Positions 11,375-22,185 of a stretch of DNA of 64,000 nt are shown one piece after another. The notes beneath the pieces are model-generated. The model was given only the letters and a program-made list of their open reading frames with translations. It was not told where the DNA came from and did no database searches. The stretch lies in assembly GCA_000442015.1 (NCBI GenBank), contig KE561300.1:121331-185330 (forward strand). The letters are read 5' to 3'. The stretch comes from Rozella allomycis CSF55 (taxonomy: Eukaryota > Rozellomycota). Positions within the stretch are counted from its first letter, which is position 1; each line of letters starts with the position of its first letter. The position numbers and the translations under genes are program-made.

Positions 11375-13192
11375 TTAGACGAATGGTTCCAAGTCGATTT
11401 CCAGAGCAGAGCAAACAAATGGAATTTCATAATTTTTCAATACTTGAGGATGAAGAATGCCAAAGTAACCGATTTTAGAGCCCTTGTAAATAACGTCCAT
11501 ACGCCTTGACGGAAACAAGAAAGGCTCGTCAGAGGGAACAACAGAATAATCATCGAATGAAACATTTAAAACAAGCATAATACGATCTAATAAACCATGG
11601 ATTTCCTATATATTTAAAAAGTAAAACCTTACTTCGTGACCGGATGTCTTATTGCAATACAAGGCAGCGATTTTCCTTTCATTACGAGCTCTAACATCTT
11701 TGCTCTCATCTAGCAAAACTACGTCCGCAACTTCAAAGAGTTTAATAGGCAATGGACATTTGATATTGCTGAAGAGTTTCTTCAAAAGGCCTGGAAGAAG
11801 GCTGGTACGAACAACTTGATATTCAATTGACTTTGGATTTGACAAAGTAACGGCGGTCTTTCCATCATCTTTTTTCAACAAGTCATCAAAGTTTTCGGCC
11901 AAAGAGCACTATTTTTTAATATTTGATATTAAATACCAACGTGAGGGTTAAACCTTCAGTATAACCTGCAAAAGCAATTTCTCTTCGAATTGCGTCAGTT
12001 ATTTTATTTAACATGAAAGGCTTTCCGATGGTGTTTGTTGGAGGCAAGACTTTTGGAATGTTGTTGTAGCCATAAGCGATAGACAAATCTTCACAGATAT
12101 CGCAAGCATGAAGAATATCGCTTCTTGTTGGTGGAATGATCGCTACAACTTCATTTTCATTTTTCACGTAAGAATCCAATGACATTTTTGTCAATAGCTC
12201 GGAAGCTTTTTCAGCAGTCAAAGGAACTCCAATAAATCTTATCAATTCTTTTAATGGCACAATTTCTTGTCTGTAATCGAATTCAGGATGGATGAGAGTC
12301 TTCTCATCATACTTGATCGTCACTTGTTCAACTGTGAACTTTTCTTTGCAATATTCGGCAAACATACACACCATTGTGTCTAAAACCATTTTAGCCTTTG
12401 TAAAATCAGTTGCAGTACACTCAATAAATACATTTTTGGTACTTAATGTAATTTTGCTATGATCGCCATTAATGATTGGTGGTAGTGATAACACAGTTCC
12501 ATTAGCGTCAGTGATAACTGGAAACACTGGAGAATCCCTGATTAAATGCAGAAAATGTTTCAAGTGATTATCAGTCTAAAATACATAACAATAATCAACT
12601 TTACTTGGTAAAATTCCATTAACCTGTTTCCGTCCATCTTTTCTTTTTGATTCAGTGGAACGAAAGAAATATCTTCAGGTTTCTTAGCCTCGTACTTGAA
12701 AGGTCCTTGAATAGTATCAAGATCATGAGTTCCAATAGCCACCAATGAACGCTTTCTGCAAAGATTTTGATGCAACTTTTCTTGCAAGTAAATAAAACTG
12801 GCATAGTTGGTTTCATTAAAAGTAACATTTCTCAAAACAGCAGCAACACAGTATGGTCGAATTACTTTAGTGGACGCGTCAACTTTAAGCTCCAATTTTG
12901 GCGGTATGGTCTTGTATTTCTCGGCTTTGCCTCCAACGAAAATTCGAAGGGCCCTTCCCAAACCTTCAACACATAACAAGTCATAACTAATCAAAAATAC
13001 AAGATAAACTTACCGATTTGCTGGAATATCAATTTTATAAGCATCCTCAAGGATTTCGTCGACTTCTATTCCGAAATCAAAGCACAGCAAGTCAAAGTCC
13101 TTGTCGCCTACTTAAATCAAAATATAAGAATTACTGTATTCTTTGCCGATACGATCAAATAATTCTTTTTTCTTAACTTCTATAGAAGGCAT
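11375..13192 (-). CDS. FRS1: Phenylalanyl-tRNA synthetase beta subunit, cytosolic
   Basis: Charges tRNA-Phe with the alpha subunit. Spliced exons give the archaeal/eukaryotic beta chain: N-terminal '[19 protein letters not shown]', '[16 protein letters not shown]', the B3/B4 editing region ('[15 protein letters not shown]', '[16 protein letters not shown]', '[17 protein letters not shown]'), B5 ('[25 protein letters not shown]') and the catalytic-like C-terminal part ('[13 protein letters not shown]', '[12 protein letters not shown]', '[18 protein letters not shown]'). Introns of 24-29 nt fall after 'GKEY', after 'IPAN', after 'MEFYQ' and twice nearer the 3' end. Start ATG at 13192. Length matches the family. 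Confidence 0.95.
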
Positions 13193-13398
13193 TCAGAAAA
13201 AATTCTATCCCCTGTTTAGGAAATATCCGAAACAACAACATGATATGTTCATGTATAAAAATGATTACACAATCATATCAAATTTATTGATTTAATTCAT
13301 ATTTCATTCTCGGTAAAATAAACTAGATACTGAATTGGAAACTATCATAATTGAAACCAATGTTTTACTTCTTTCGGTAAGTGATGGCTTTCTTCCTC

Positions 13399-13716
13399 TT
13401 AAATGTAAATCGTCACTTGAAGTACGGTTTGCTCCAAATGGATATGCTATTACATAAAATATATTGTACATTACGAAATAGTTCGGACAATGATATGTCT
13501 CTTTCATATCTACTTCTTGCATGCACTTGATCATTCCAATGCAATTCTTTTGGATCATAGGCATCATCATTGGACTCCAAAACTAATAAATTGTAAAATT
13601 AACAACCTACTCCAATGATCTGGTGCATCTGGAATCATAGTAGATTTTTGACCGGACATTGCTAATTTGGCATCTTCCTTAATCTTTTGTATCATTTCCT
13701 TGGTCTTGTCATTCAT
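13399..13716 (-). CDS. Small protein of unknown function, two mini-introns
   Basis: The start ATG at 13716 opens a Lys-rich exon (MNDKTKEMIQKIKEDAKLAM). A GT-AG intron of 28 nt after 'APDHW' and another of 23 nt after 'LSELFRN' join to 'LESNDDAYDPKELHW', 'VHARSRYERDISLSE' and 'HIHLEQTVLQV', about 89 residues in all. An unspliced alternative frame is longer but far less protein-like. I do not recognise it. It lies between PheRS beta and RPL3 and is read in the same direction. The model depends on both introns being real. Confidence 0.45.
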
Positions 13717-13890
13717 TTGGGGAGATTTCGTGTGTAAGGTCATTAGAGATTAAATCTTGATACGATCAGATTTAGCGGGCCTAAATTCAATACATATTGC
13801 ATTGCGAGAAAAAATCAAATATGTTAAACATTCTATATAAAGATAACTTGAAATAAAAATGTAATTTGAAGGAAATGTTTATTAAAATAT

Positions 13891-15083
13891 TTAGATATCC
13901 TTCTTGAGGGTTCCCATAAATGCTTTCTTTTCTTCTGGCGTTTGGAAACGTCCGTGACCAAATTTGGAAGAAGTGTCGATAAATTTCAAGTTAACCTTTT
14001 CAGTAGCAGCACGAGAGGTTGGGGTAATCAAAGACTTTCTCAAAGTGAGAACACGCTTCTTAACACCAACACAGCATCCCTTGATAATCAAGAAGTCTTC
14101 ATTGACAACACCATATCTTGGAAAGCCACCCATTGGAGTAATGGTTTTCTTGGTCAAATCGTACTCAGTGGATGCGGAAGCTTCATCACCTTTCTTTCCA
14201 ATGCGGTAAACCTTCTTGTTAATTTCGGTACGATGATGGTAACCGCGTTGACCAGCACGAGGAACAGAGTACATAACACGACTTGGATGCCAAGCACCAA
14301 TACAAGCAACTTTACGAATACCACGATGAGTTTTTCTTGGAAGTTTTCTGGTTCCCCAACGAGCGGTGACACCTTCATAACCATGTCCCTTGGTAGTTCC
14401 AATAACATCTAAAAGTTCATCTTGAGCAATAAATTGTTCAACCTTGACTTCCTTTTCGAAATGAGCGTAAGCCCAGTCAACTTTTTGAGCAACAGAACCT
14501 CCATTCAATTGAATTTCCATCAAATGAGCTTTCTTTTGACCAATCTTCAATTTGCTCATTTGAGTGTGGGCAAGAACACGGATGACTGTGCAGTATTTCT
14601 TCAAACGATCCATTTCACGAGTAATATCCTTAGCACCGTCTTCATATTTCTTTGCATATTTAGTGAAAGCCTTCTTCTTTGAACGTGTCCAGTTCTTGTA
14701 AAAACGACGTTTAACTTCATCAGAAAGATGTTGAGCCCAGACAGTGGTCAATGAACGTAGACCTCTTGGGGTTTCAAGATATCCAATAACACCAACAATG
14801 ACCATTGGTGGAGTTTCAATGACAGTAACAGCTTCAACAATTTCCTTCTTGTGCATTTTGGAGCCTGGACGATCAAGATCACGAACGACGTGAGTCATAC
14901 CAGCTTTGTATCCGATGAAAGCAGTCAAGTGGACTGGTTTGCTTGGGTCATCCTTAGGGAATGACTTGCACTTTCCGCGATGGCGACGAGAGCGCTTACG
15001 TGGAGAAAAGCCAAGAGAACCATGACGTGGAGCTTCGAATTTACTAATATAACAAACCAAATAATAAAATACCGGTGAGACAT
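13891..15083 (-). CDS. RPL3: Ribosomal protein uL3
   Basis: Large-subunit protein near the peptidyl-transferase centre. After splicing, the N-terminus is '[16 protein letters not shown]'; a 29-nt intron interrupts the fourth codon, so the first exon codes only 'MSHR'. Further motifs are '[17 protein letters not shown]', '[14 protein letters not shown]', '[19 protein letters not shown]', '[19 protein letters not shown]' (containing the conserved Trp/His loop) and '[18 protein letters not shown]'. About 388 residues, the usual length. The codons are C-ending more often than elsewhere in the window, as expected of high expression. TAA stop at 13891-13893. Confidence 0.97.
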
Positions 15084-15562
15084 ATGAAAATGTGTTTTAC
15101 CAGGGTCGCCGCAAAAACGAAGAAAGGAATTTCGTAAAGTCAAGCCACTTAAACTTGTAATATTCGGGATTTTTGATTTGAATGATATTTTGGACCTAAT
15201 TAAAATGGATTCATGGAATTATGTACCATTTTCATATCAGCTGTCACTGAATAGTTCTTGATTGTTGTAAACATTAGTTTTGTGTTAAGCGCTTTGAAAT
15301 TTACGTAAGGTGAAAACCAAAGTATTTTTTATTTCCAAATTTTGAAAAATGTATTATTGTATTTTCTACTTTCTAGGCTGAATAATGAATTTGTTTTGAA
15401 ATTGAAATATTTTTGACAATTTGCAAATAGCAATGCTACAAGTACAGCTATATTATAGCATCGTAAAATAAAATGACAGGGTCACAGGAAAGATTGATTT
15501 GAATTCTTTCAATTTTTTTGTTTCGCTTATATCTCGCTTCGTATATTTTGGCAAAACTGGAA
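15084..15562. promoter_or_regulatory. Divergent intergenic region RPL3/CCDC61
   Basis: About 480 bp of AT-rich sequence between two divergent genes, so it should hold the RPL3 promoter and the CCDC61 promoter. I see no conserved motif that I can name, no RNA gene and no repeat. A very short ORF beginning MDSWNYVPF near 15205 is probably chance. Confidence 0.4.
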
Positions 15563-17127
15563 ATGTGGGAAATTGAGGAGACCTTTGAAAACCTTATATT
15601 ACGTGATATTCCTTACAGAATATGCATGAGGGCCAACTCCAATAAAATTTACATCCAGTTATTGGATAAATTTACGGGAGATCTATTTTCTAATGAATTA
15701 AATGCCGAATGTAACGTAAAAGATATGTTTGGAATTCATAGACATCGAAGAAATGACCAAAAAGACTGGAAATTATAAAAAGTTTAACCTGTTTGTCGAT
15801 ATGGTTGCATCAGCAATACACAGGAAGGTAATATACATAGAAACGCATATTGGCAAGAATTCTACGGTTGGCTTTGACCTATTAAATCCAAGTGATATAG
15901 AAACATTGAAAGGGACAAAAAGATCGTCCATAAATACTGATCTTGACAGGTTAAAGAAGTATCTGGTCTTGAATTACGCAGTCGCATATGATAGGTACCA
16001 TTATTTCCAAAATGGTTTCAGGGTTCATTATCCGTTGCCCTTAATTTTAAACGAAGAAGAAAACTGTCAAAAAGAAAACATCTTTCCTGGATCTCCAAAC
16101 TTTCGAAAAGAACCCACTATTAAGGAAACATTAAGAACTTTGCGAAAAGAATATCAGCAGCTAGAATATGAATATCAACTAACAGTCGATAAATTGTCTG
16201 AAGTACTGTAATAGTTAATCACTTTATAGGTTATGCTGGAGAATGACAAACTCAGACACCAATTAAAGACAAATAAACCAAACCCAAGGTAATAAAACAC
16301 AAAGAATAGAAAACTAAAAGATTAAGCAGCATTTTAAAAGAGAAAGAATTAATTGAAAAAGCGTTTGATGATTACAAGGATTACGCGGAACATGAAATCG
16401 GAGTGCTAAAAAATGAACTACGACAGTTAAAGGTTTTGAGAGCAAAAGAAAAGGAATACATAAGTATTATAAAAGAAAAGGACAATAATATTGGAAGATT
16501 AATAGCAGAGTTGGACGATTCCAAGTCTCACGGCAAGAAACGGATATCAGCGGCGACCAATCCACGTAAACGCAGCTCTAGCCTTAGTAGCTTAAAAAGC
16601 ACTTCAAGTGATAGAATAAATCAACAAATATTACTCCCCGAAACTCGCTTACGACGCCCATCCCCTATGGCAAGATTTGATCCTACTCAATACATAAGGG
16701 AAAAAGAAAGAAAGGTAGAGAATTTGAGAAGGTAACATATTATTTTAAAATTTATATGCCGATCGAGGGATTCAATGCGACCTCCAAAGAGGTCTTCCTC
16801 AGTGGAGTCGAGACAGTCAACTTCGTCCATCAGAAGCATGGCTTCTACGAGTAGAAAGTATTTTATTTTATTAAAGGATCGAAAGGAAGCAACATTGGAG
16901 AAAGCGTCTTCGAACGCCTTTACAGTCAACGGAAGATTTTTAACAATAATTCTTATAACAACTCTTCAAAGTTTTCTCATGAAAGGATATATGATTCGAG
17001 CTTAGGTAGTTAGATTCTTAACCATTCAATAGGAGCGACGTCTATAGCCAGGCCTACAACCTTGACCATTGAAGAACGTTTAGCCAATTTACAAAAAATG
17101 ATAGCAAAATCTAAGTTACAATCATAA
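15563..17127 (+). CDS. CCDC61: Basal-body protein CCDC61/VFL3 homologue
   Basis: CCDC61 (VFL3 in Chlamydomonas) forms SAS6-like dimers and fila at basal bodies. Matching segments are 'YIEEMTKKTGNYKKFNLF' (family: IEDLTxKTGNFKQFNIF), 'VGFDLLNPSDIETL', 'KKYLVLNYAVAYDRVHYPLPL', a coiled coil, and near the C-terminus 'ARFDPTQYIREKERK', the diagnostic RFDPTAFV-like motif. Introns of about 26-38 nt occur at each frame change: after 'LNAE', inside 'YDR'/'VHYPLP' (27 nt), after 'DKLSE', after 'LRR', a 26-nt one near 16852, and one before 'GATSIARPTTLTIEERL'. Start taken at the ATG at 15563; the last exon ends at 17127. Exact junctions in the Ser-rich tail are less sure. Confidence 0.85.
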
Positions 17128-17191
17128 ATAAAATGAATTTTACCAGTATTTTTTCATTCCATTTAGGTGTGTTTCCAATGTAAACATAAAC

Positions 17192-17925
17192 ATGCCAGAA
17201 ATTGCTTCCAGTTCAGATTCTTCTTATTCCAGATCGTTCATTATATTAAAGCCGAAATGTGTGCCCTATCGACAAACTGTTTACGTGGAATTGATAAAGA
17301 AAGGATATGAAATTCTAAAAGTACAGTTTACAATGATACCAAATAGTCACGCCATTGTTTGTTATCGGAAGAAGTGGTCTATGATTTTCTTTGTACAATG
17401 AGAAGTCAGCCGTTAGATACTCCACTATCTTTAACTGTCGAAGATAAAGCTTTCATAAAAGAATTGACGTCAGGGTAACATATCTCGCGCTACATACTTT
17501 AGCCCCGTGGAGTTGATTGTAATAGCGAAAAACAAAGCAGCTGAAAAGTGTCCGTTTGATTTAGGACTCTGCGAAGAAACAAATATTTCCATTGCAACAT
17601 TGATAGGGTCAATTCCAAGCGAGATTTTCTACGCACCCAAAAATGCAAAGGACGTCGAAAGAGACATTTCTTTCTTTTTCAAGGGGAGTAAAGCTTTTTC
17701 ATATTCGAAATAGCATTCACAGACCAATTGCCGACAGAATCTGACACGTCATTGTTCATGGAGAAGTTTATTTACCCATCCCTTTCAAAAGGTTTAACAC
17801 AGCTTTGCAAAGAAAAACCGGCTGATCCAGCAGTAAATTATCACATATTAAAATGTTTTCAGGTTTGGCTGGGAAATTGGCTTTTGCAGAACAATCCTCG
17901 CCAACCTATTGTCGAAGAGCCCTAA
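17192..17925 (+). CDS. NME5: NME5-like protein: degenerate NDK domain plus Dpy-30 motif
   Basis: Order: nucleoside-diphosphate-kinase-like fold ('RSFIILKPKCVPYRQT', 'KKGYEILK', 'LTSGPVELIVIAKNKAAEKC', 'VERDISFFF') followed by a Dpy-30 motif ('FIYPSLSKGLTQLCKEKPADP', 'VWLGNWLLQNNPRQP'). This architecture is that of NME5 and Chlamydomonas RSP23, radial-spoke components. The catalytic NxxHGS loop is missing; the position reads 'FYAPKNAKDVERD', so no phosphotransfer is expected. Introns: 26 nt after 'YEILK', one after 'LTSG', one of 26 nt after 'FFFKG', one of 30 nt after 'KPADPA'. It follows CCDC61 by 65 bp on the same strand. Confidence 0.85.
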
Positions 17926-18057
17926 ATAAATTGTTCACAACATCTGCATTGTATTATATAAAGCTTAAAAATGATAATTTTATTTATTGTCAAATTTACT
18001 TTCTTGATATGCGGATAACATCTGACTTAAGTGAGATGGCTACGCCACCTCATTTAA

Positions 18058-19313
18058 ATGAAAGCATTGATACTCGTTGGTGGTAACGCATGTTTTGTTT
18101 TACGCATTAATAGGTTTTGGTACTCGATTAAGACCATTAACACTGACCTTACCGAAACCTTTGGTTCCATTTGCCAATAAGCCTATGATCCTACACCAAA
18201 TTGAAGCCCTAGTTAAGGTACCAAGAAGACTCTTCTAAAATAGGCCGGTGTAAAAGATGTAGTACTAGCTGTGAACTACAGACCGGAAATAATGGTTAGT
18301 CATGTTCAACAATACGAAGAAAAATACGGCATAACCATAACCTTTTCAGTTGAAAATGAGCCTCTGGGTACTGGTAAAAATTGGTGTTTATATTTTATAA
18401 ATAGCTGGCCCTTTGGCTTTAGCAAAGGATGTCCTGGGAAAAGATGATGAGCCCTTTTTCGTTTTGAATAGTGATGTTATATGTGATTTTCCATTCCAAG
18501 ATATGATAAAATTCCATAAAAAACACGGGAAAGAGGGAACTCTTGTGGTATGAGAATCATGGCAGACACATTGTTAGGTAACAAAGGTTGAAGACCCAAG
18601 CAAGTACGGGGTCGTTGTTTGCCAACAAGACTCGCATGAAATTGAAAGGTTTGTAGAAAAGCCCAAAATTTACGTTTCCAACAAAATCAATGCTGGTTTG
18701 TACTTGTTCAACCCTTCAGTTTTGGATAGAATTGAAGTAATTAATTTGCATCCTTCAATATAGCTCCGCCCGACTTCAATAGAAAAGGAAATCTTCCCCA
18801 AAATGGCTGCAGATGGACAACTTCATGCTATGAATCTCGATGGATTTTGGATGGACGTTGGTCAACCAAAGGACTACTTGACTGGAATAGGATTATACCT
18901 GAACTCTCTTTCAAAAAGCAGTCCATCTGATATGGCCACTGGAGATAACGTAGTTGGAAATGTTCTTATTCATCCTTCAGCAAGAATAGGCAAATTCTGT
19001 AAAATTGGGCCCAATGTCGTCATTGGTCCAAATGTTGTTGTCGAAGATGGAGTTAGGCTTTCAAGGGTTGCTGTTATGGAAGGGGCTAGAATCAAAAGCC
19101 ATGCATGGATAAACTCTACTATTGTTGGATGGAATTGTACAGTTGGTAGATGGACTCGCTTAGAAGGTGTCACGATCCTTGGTAAAAATTATTCATTAGA
19201 AACATATAGGCGACGATGTTTCTGTTTGTGATGAAGTCTATGTTAATGGGGGATGTGTATTGCCACACAAAAGCATCGCTTCTAACATTAGTGAGCCTCA
19301 AATTATCATGTGA
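18058..19313 (+). CDS. PSA1: GDP-mannose pyrophosphorylase (mannose-1-P guanylyltransferase)
   Basis: Makes GDP-mannose from GTP and mannose-1-phosphate for N-glycans, O-mannose, GPI anchors and wall mannans. Motifs: '[20 protein letters not shown]' (nucleotide-binding signature), '[13 protein letters not shown]', '[12 protein letters not shown]', '[19 protein letters not shown]', '[17 protein letters not shown]', then the left-handed beta-helix repeats ('[21 protein letters not shown]') and the C-terminal 'EPQIIM'. Six introns, all inside conserved blocks, including one splitting the first glycine loop after 'ILVGG'. Length is typical, about 360 residues. The GPI and GT91-like genes in this window would use its product. 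Confidence 0.96.
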
Positions 19314-19585
19314 GAGGACAATTCGCAATTAAATAAACGTTAAATTTAATCAAATATTTTTATAGTTGTGATTAAAGTCATCTCTAATGATTCGTGACCG
19401 TTGTTTCACAGCTATTACCTATATCTTTACGCAAAAAATAAATACGTAAATACGTTCAATATGGATTTCGCATATCGAGAAAATTGTTCAAAGAAACAGA
19501 TTTGAAAAAAGAATTAGTTATGTCAGAAATCAGGCGAAAAAATAGGTTTCTTTTCAAAAAAATCATTTTTTCCGGGGTATTATAA

Positions 19586-22060
19586 ATGACGCTGTCCATG
19601 GCTGTATTTATATGCAGCAAGCCGCCGAAATCTTTCGCGAAACAGATAAAAGGGCACTCAGTTGATATTATAGCATCAAGATTATGTCGCGTGATTAAAG
19701 AAAAGACACTTCTCAAGGAAGAAGAAGTCGCAATAACAGTTTCGGGGCATTTTAATTGTACTTCATATGCTTCCAAGATTTGTGGTCCAGAGGAAGCAGA
19801 TGAATATTTTTCGGAGCTAGCCTTTTTGGTCTCCGATTGGGAGGGAGTGGTTGTAGAGAAGATAATCACAAATCGAAAATTAAAAAATTTAAAGGTTCGT
19901 GGATGGAGTTTTCAAATTTCTCTGTTTAATTGTGCCGAACATGAAAGGTTATTCGGAGGCAGAGAGTATGAGGGGAAGGTTTTTCTCGAGTTTAGTGAAA
20001 CTGCTATCAAGCTACCAGTTTCTATCTTCCAGGACTTAAATGAGCTACGAGAAAGATTTGGAATTGTGGAAGATTCTCCCATAGAATTAAGGTATAATGG
20101 TCGAAGAATGAAAGGCCATGAATGTAAAATAAAATCCTACCTTTCCGCTTTTCTTTGTGGGTATAATTCGGGAAGGATTATATATGTATTTATTGACCAG
20201 GATGCAACTGAAGCAGAAGAGATGCTCTCCCAAGACAATGAAATTAGCCTGCTTTTTTCACTTCAGGACCAGATGTTATTGCAAAGCAACGAGACCGCAT
20301 CATGTTTGAATGATAAAATAATCGACTGCCCAATAGAAGAAACAAATGGGAGGGGTCTTGTATATTTGGAATCAGAATTACAACAACATCGCGAGTCTGT
20401 TATACAAGAATATCGCATGGCCTTTAGAAATCAAGTTGAGGAAGTGAAAAAGATATTGCCTGTCGATGTTGTTACTAAGTCTATTGAGTTGTTGTGCGGT
20501 CGTTTATCCGATACAAATGAACCTACTGATTGGTTGCATTCCTTTGCAACTGCATTAAATGTTTTGGATGTCGATCCTATATTTTTAGTACAATCTTTCC
20601 GAGCGCTTTTAGGGACTATGAAAAGGTGTGACATGGATCCCCACGTGGATTATTTTCACCGACTTCTTGATTCACTTTATTCAAATGTCTATAAGAAGCG
20701 CAAGCCTTCAAACTCTGCGGTTTCTGATTGTCATAGTGCAGGAAAGGTATTGCTGAATATGATTAGCTTTGTTTCAGATGACCATCACCAAACTTTATCG
20801 CTTCCATTGTTGCTAGTTGAAGAGAAAGCCCAGCGATGGGTCGAAAGTAACTGGAAATCGCGTAATGTGACTTGGGATAGCTACTATGAGAAAAAGGCTG
20901 CATTTATCAGAAACGCAAGGAATATGAAAGTAGTACTTAATAGAAGAAACGATGAAAATCCTTCAGTTTTTGGTGCGTTAATGTTGGGTGAGGACTATGG
21001 GCTATATCAAATGGTTCGTTTTAAAGGAAGTTTTATGTGGCTATTAGAACTTCAAAAGAGTGGGTTTATTATGGGAAATATGACTTCTGCATACAATGCT
21101 ATTTGTGATTTCTTGGCATTAAAAATTATTCTGAAAAAAGAATCAGATCAAGCGAGCTTTTTAAGTCCAATGGAACAGTTGAAGAGGATATCCGGAGATC
21201 CTAAACCAACTCCAAAACGTGAAAATCGCGTTAAAGTTCTTGAAAATGACAACCCTGAAATTGCAACTGGCAATGAATTGACACCACCACGAGATCCTAC
21301 AGTTATAGTCTCCACGAATAAGCAGTACAATGTTCTTGGTTATTTTCATCATTCGAGACACTACCCCCATTTGTTCAAGGCTAAAAGAGTCACTGATGGT
21401 TTATCAGTTGTTTTAAAGAGAAGTGTTCATTATATTATAAAAGATGAAACTTACTTGCGAAATACTATTAGAATGTCTTCCGCGCCCCATGCCACTCCTT
21501 TGATCGACTATTTTTGGGATACTGGCACTGCTGACATTTCGCAACTTGGTTTTAGATGTTTTAGGGTGTTTGTGTTTCCAGAAATGACTCCACTGATGAT
21601 TGAAGATTCATTAACCGTTAGCATTAGTTTTGAATTATTGGCCAAAATATTGATATCCATGGCCTCGTTTGTAAATTACGTTCATAAAGTTCTTTACTTG
21701 GCCCACTCCGATATCCACCCTTGGAATCTCCTTGTATCAAATAATGAAATTTTTATTTGCGATTTCGAAAATGCCATGTGTTTGGGCGATGAAATTTGGT
21801 ATCCTATTGGGAAAACAGGCTTTGTCCACAATGATGTCGAGTACTTGAATGGCGAAGCATTTATTTATGTGGAAGAATATTTGGATGTATATTCTATCGG
21901 AGCCACCCTCAAATTTTTCGCCAATATGTTGAACGACTCTGGATTAGAAGAATCGTTATACTTTTTGAGTCTTTCTGAAAGAATTATGAAGGAATGTAAA
22001 GTCATTAATCTAAGTGAAGTTATTTGTGAAGTAAAAGAAAAGTATTTTAAGGGACTCTAA
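19586..22060 (+). CDS. Intronless divergent protein-kinase-like protein
   Basis: 824 residues in one exon. Residues about 600-800 look like a protein kinase fold: a Lys in 'SVVLKRSVHY' (about 608), catalytic loop 'LAHSDIHPWNLLVS' (about 707, HSD instead of HRD, Asp and Asn kept) and 'FICDFENAMC' (DFE instead of DFG). The first 600 residues match nothing I know. No signal peptide. The DIHPWN-type loop occurs in atypical kinases and in the kinase domains of some Crinkler-type effectors, but I see no clear Crinkler header, so that link is speculation. Absence of introns over 2.5 kb is odd here and could mean recent acquisition or retroposition. Confidence 0.7.
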   Translation: MTLSMAVFICSKPPKSFAKQIKGHSVDIIASRLCRVIKEKTLLKEEEVAITVSGHFNCTSYASKICGPEEADEYFSELAFLVSDWEGVVVEKIITNRKLKNLKVRGWSFQISLFNCAEHERLFGGREYEGKVFLEFSETAIKLPVSIFQDLNELRERFGIVEDSPIELRYNGRRMKGHECKIKSYLSAFLCGYNSGRIIYVFIDQDATEAEEMLSQDNEISLLFSLQDQMLLQSNETASCLNDKIIDCPIEETNGRGLVYLESELQQHRESVIQEYRMAFRNQVEEVKKILPVDVVTKSIELLCGRLSDTNEPTDWLHSFATALNVLDVDPIFLVQSFRALLGTMKRCDMDPHVDYFHRLLDSLYSNVYKKRKPSNSAVSDCHSAGKVLLNMISFVSDDHHQTLSLPLLLVEEKAQRWVESNWKSRNVTWDSYYEKKAAFIRNARNMKVVLNRRNDENPSVFGALMLGEDYGLYQMVRFKGSFMWLLELQKSGFIMGNMTSAYNAICDFLALKIILKKESDQASFLSPMEQLKRISGDPKPTPKRENRVKVLENDNPEIATGNELTPPRDPTVIVSTNKQYNVLGYFHHSRHYPHLFKAKRVTDGLSVVLKRSVHYIIKDETYLRNTIRMSSAPHATPLIDYFWDTGTADISQLGFRCFRVFVFPEMTPLMIEDSLTVSISFELLAKILISMASFVNYVHKVLYLAHSDIHPWNLLVSNNEIFICDFENAMCLGDEIWYPIGKTGFVHNDVEYLNGEAFIYVEEYLDVYSIGATLKFFANMLNDSGLEESLYFLSLSERIMKECKVINLSEVICEVKEKYFKGL

Positions 22061-22185
22061 GTTTCCACAGCTTTGACAGGTTTCACTGTTCACATGTTTA
22101 TGCATTAAAGGCAAAAGCTCGTCTTTAAATAAATATTCAAACATTAATATATAGAAGATATAATATTCGCCAGCTTTATTAATCA

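Noticed and set aside
13304-13570. The 88-residue unspliced reading starting MMMPMIQKN.
   Set aside because: Its composition is unlike a protein, whereas splicing two short introns gives a better sequence from an upstream ATG.
15205-15260. Tiny ORF upstream of CCDC61 as a possible first exon.
   Set aside because: No splice donor leads from it to the CCDC61 frame in a way that improves the N-terminus.
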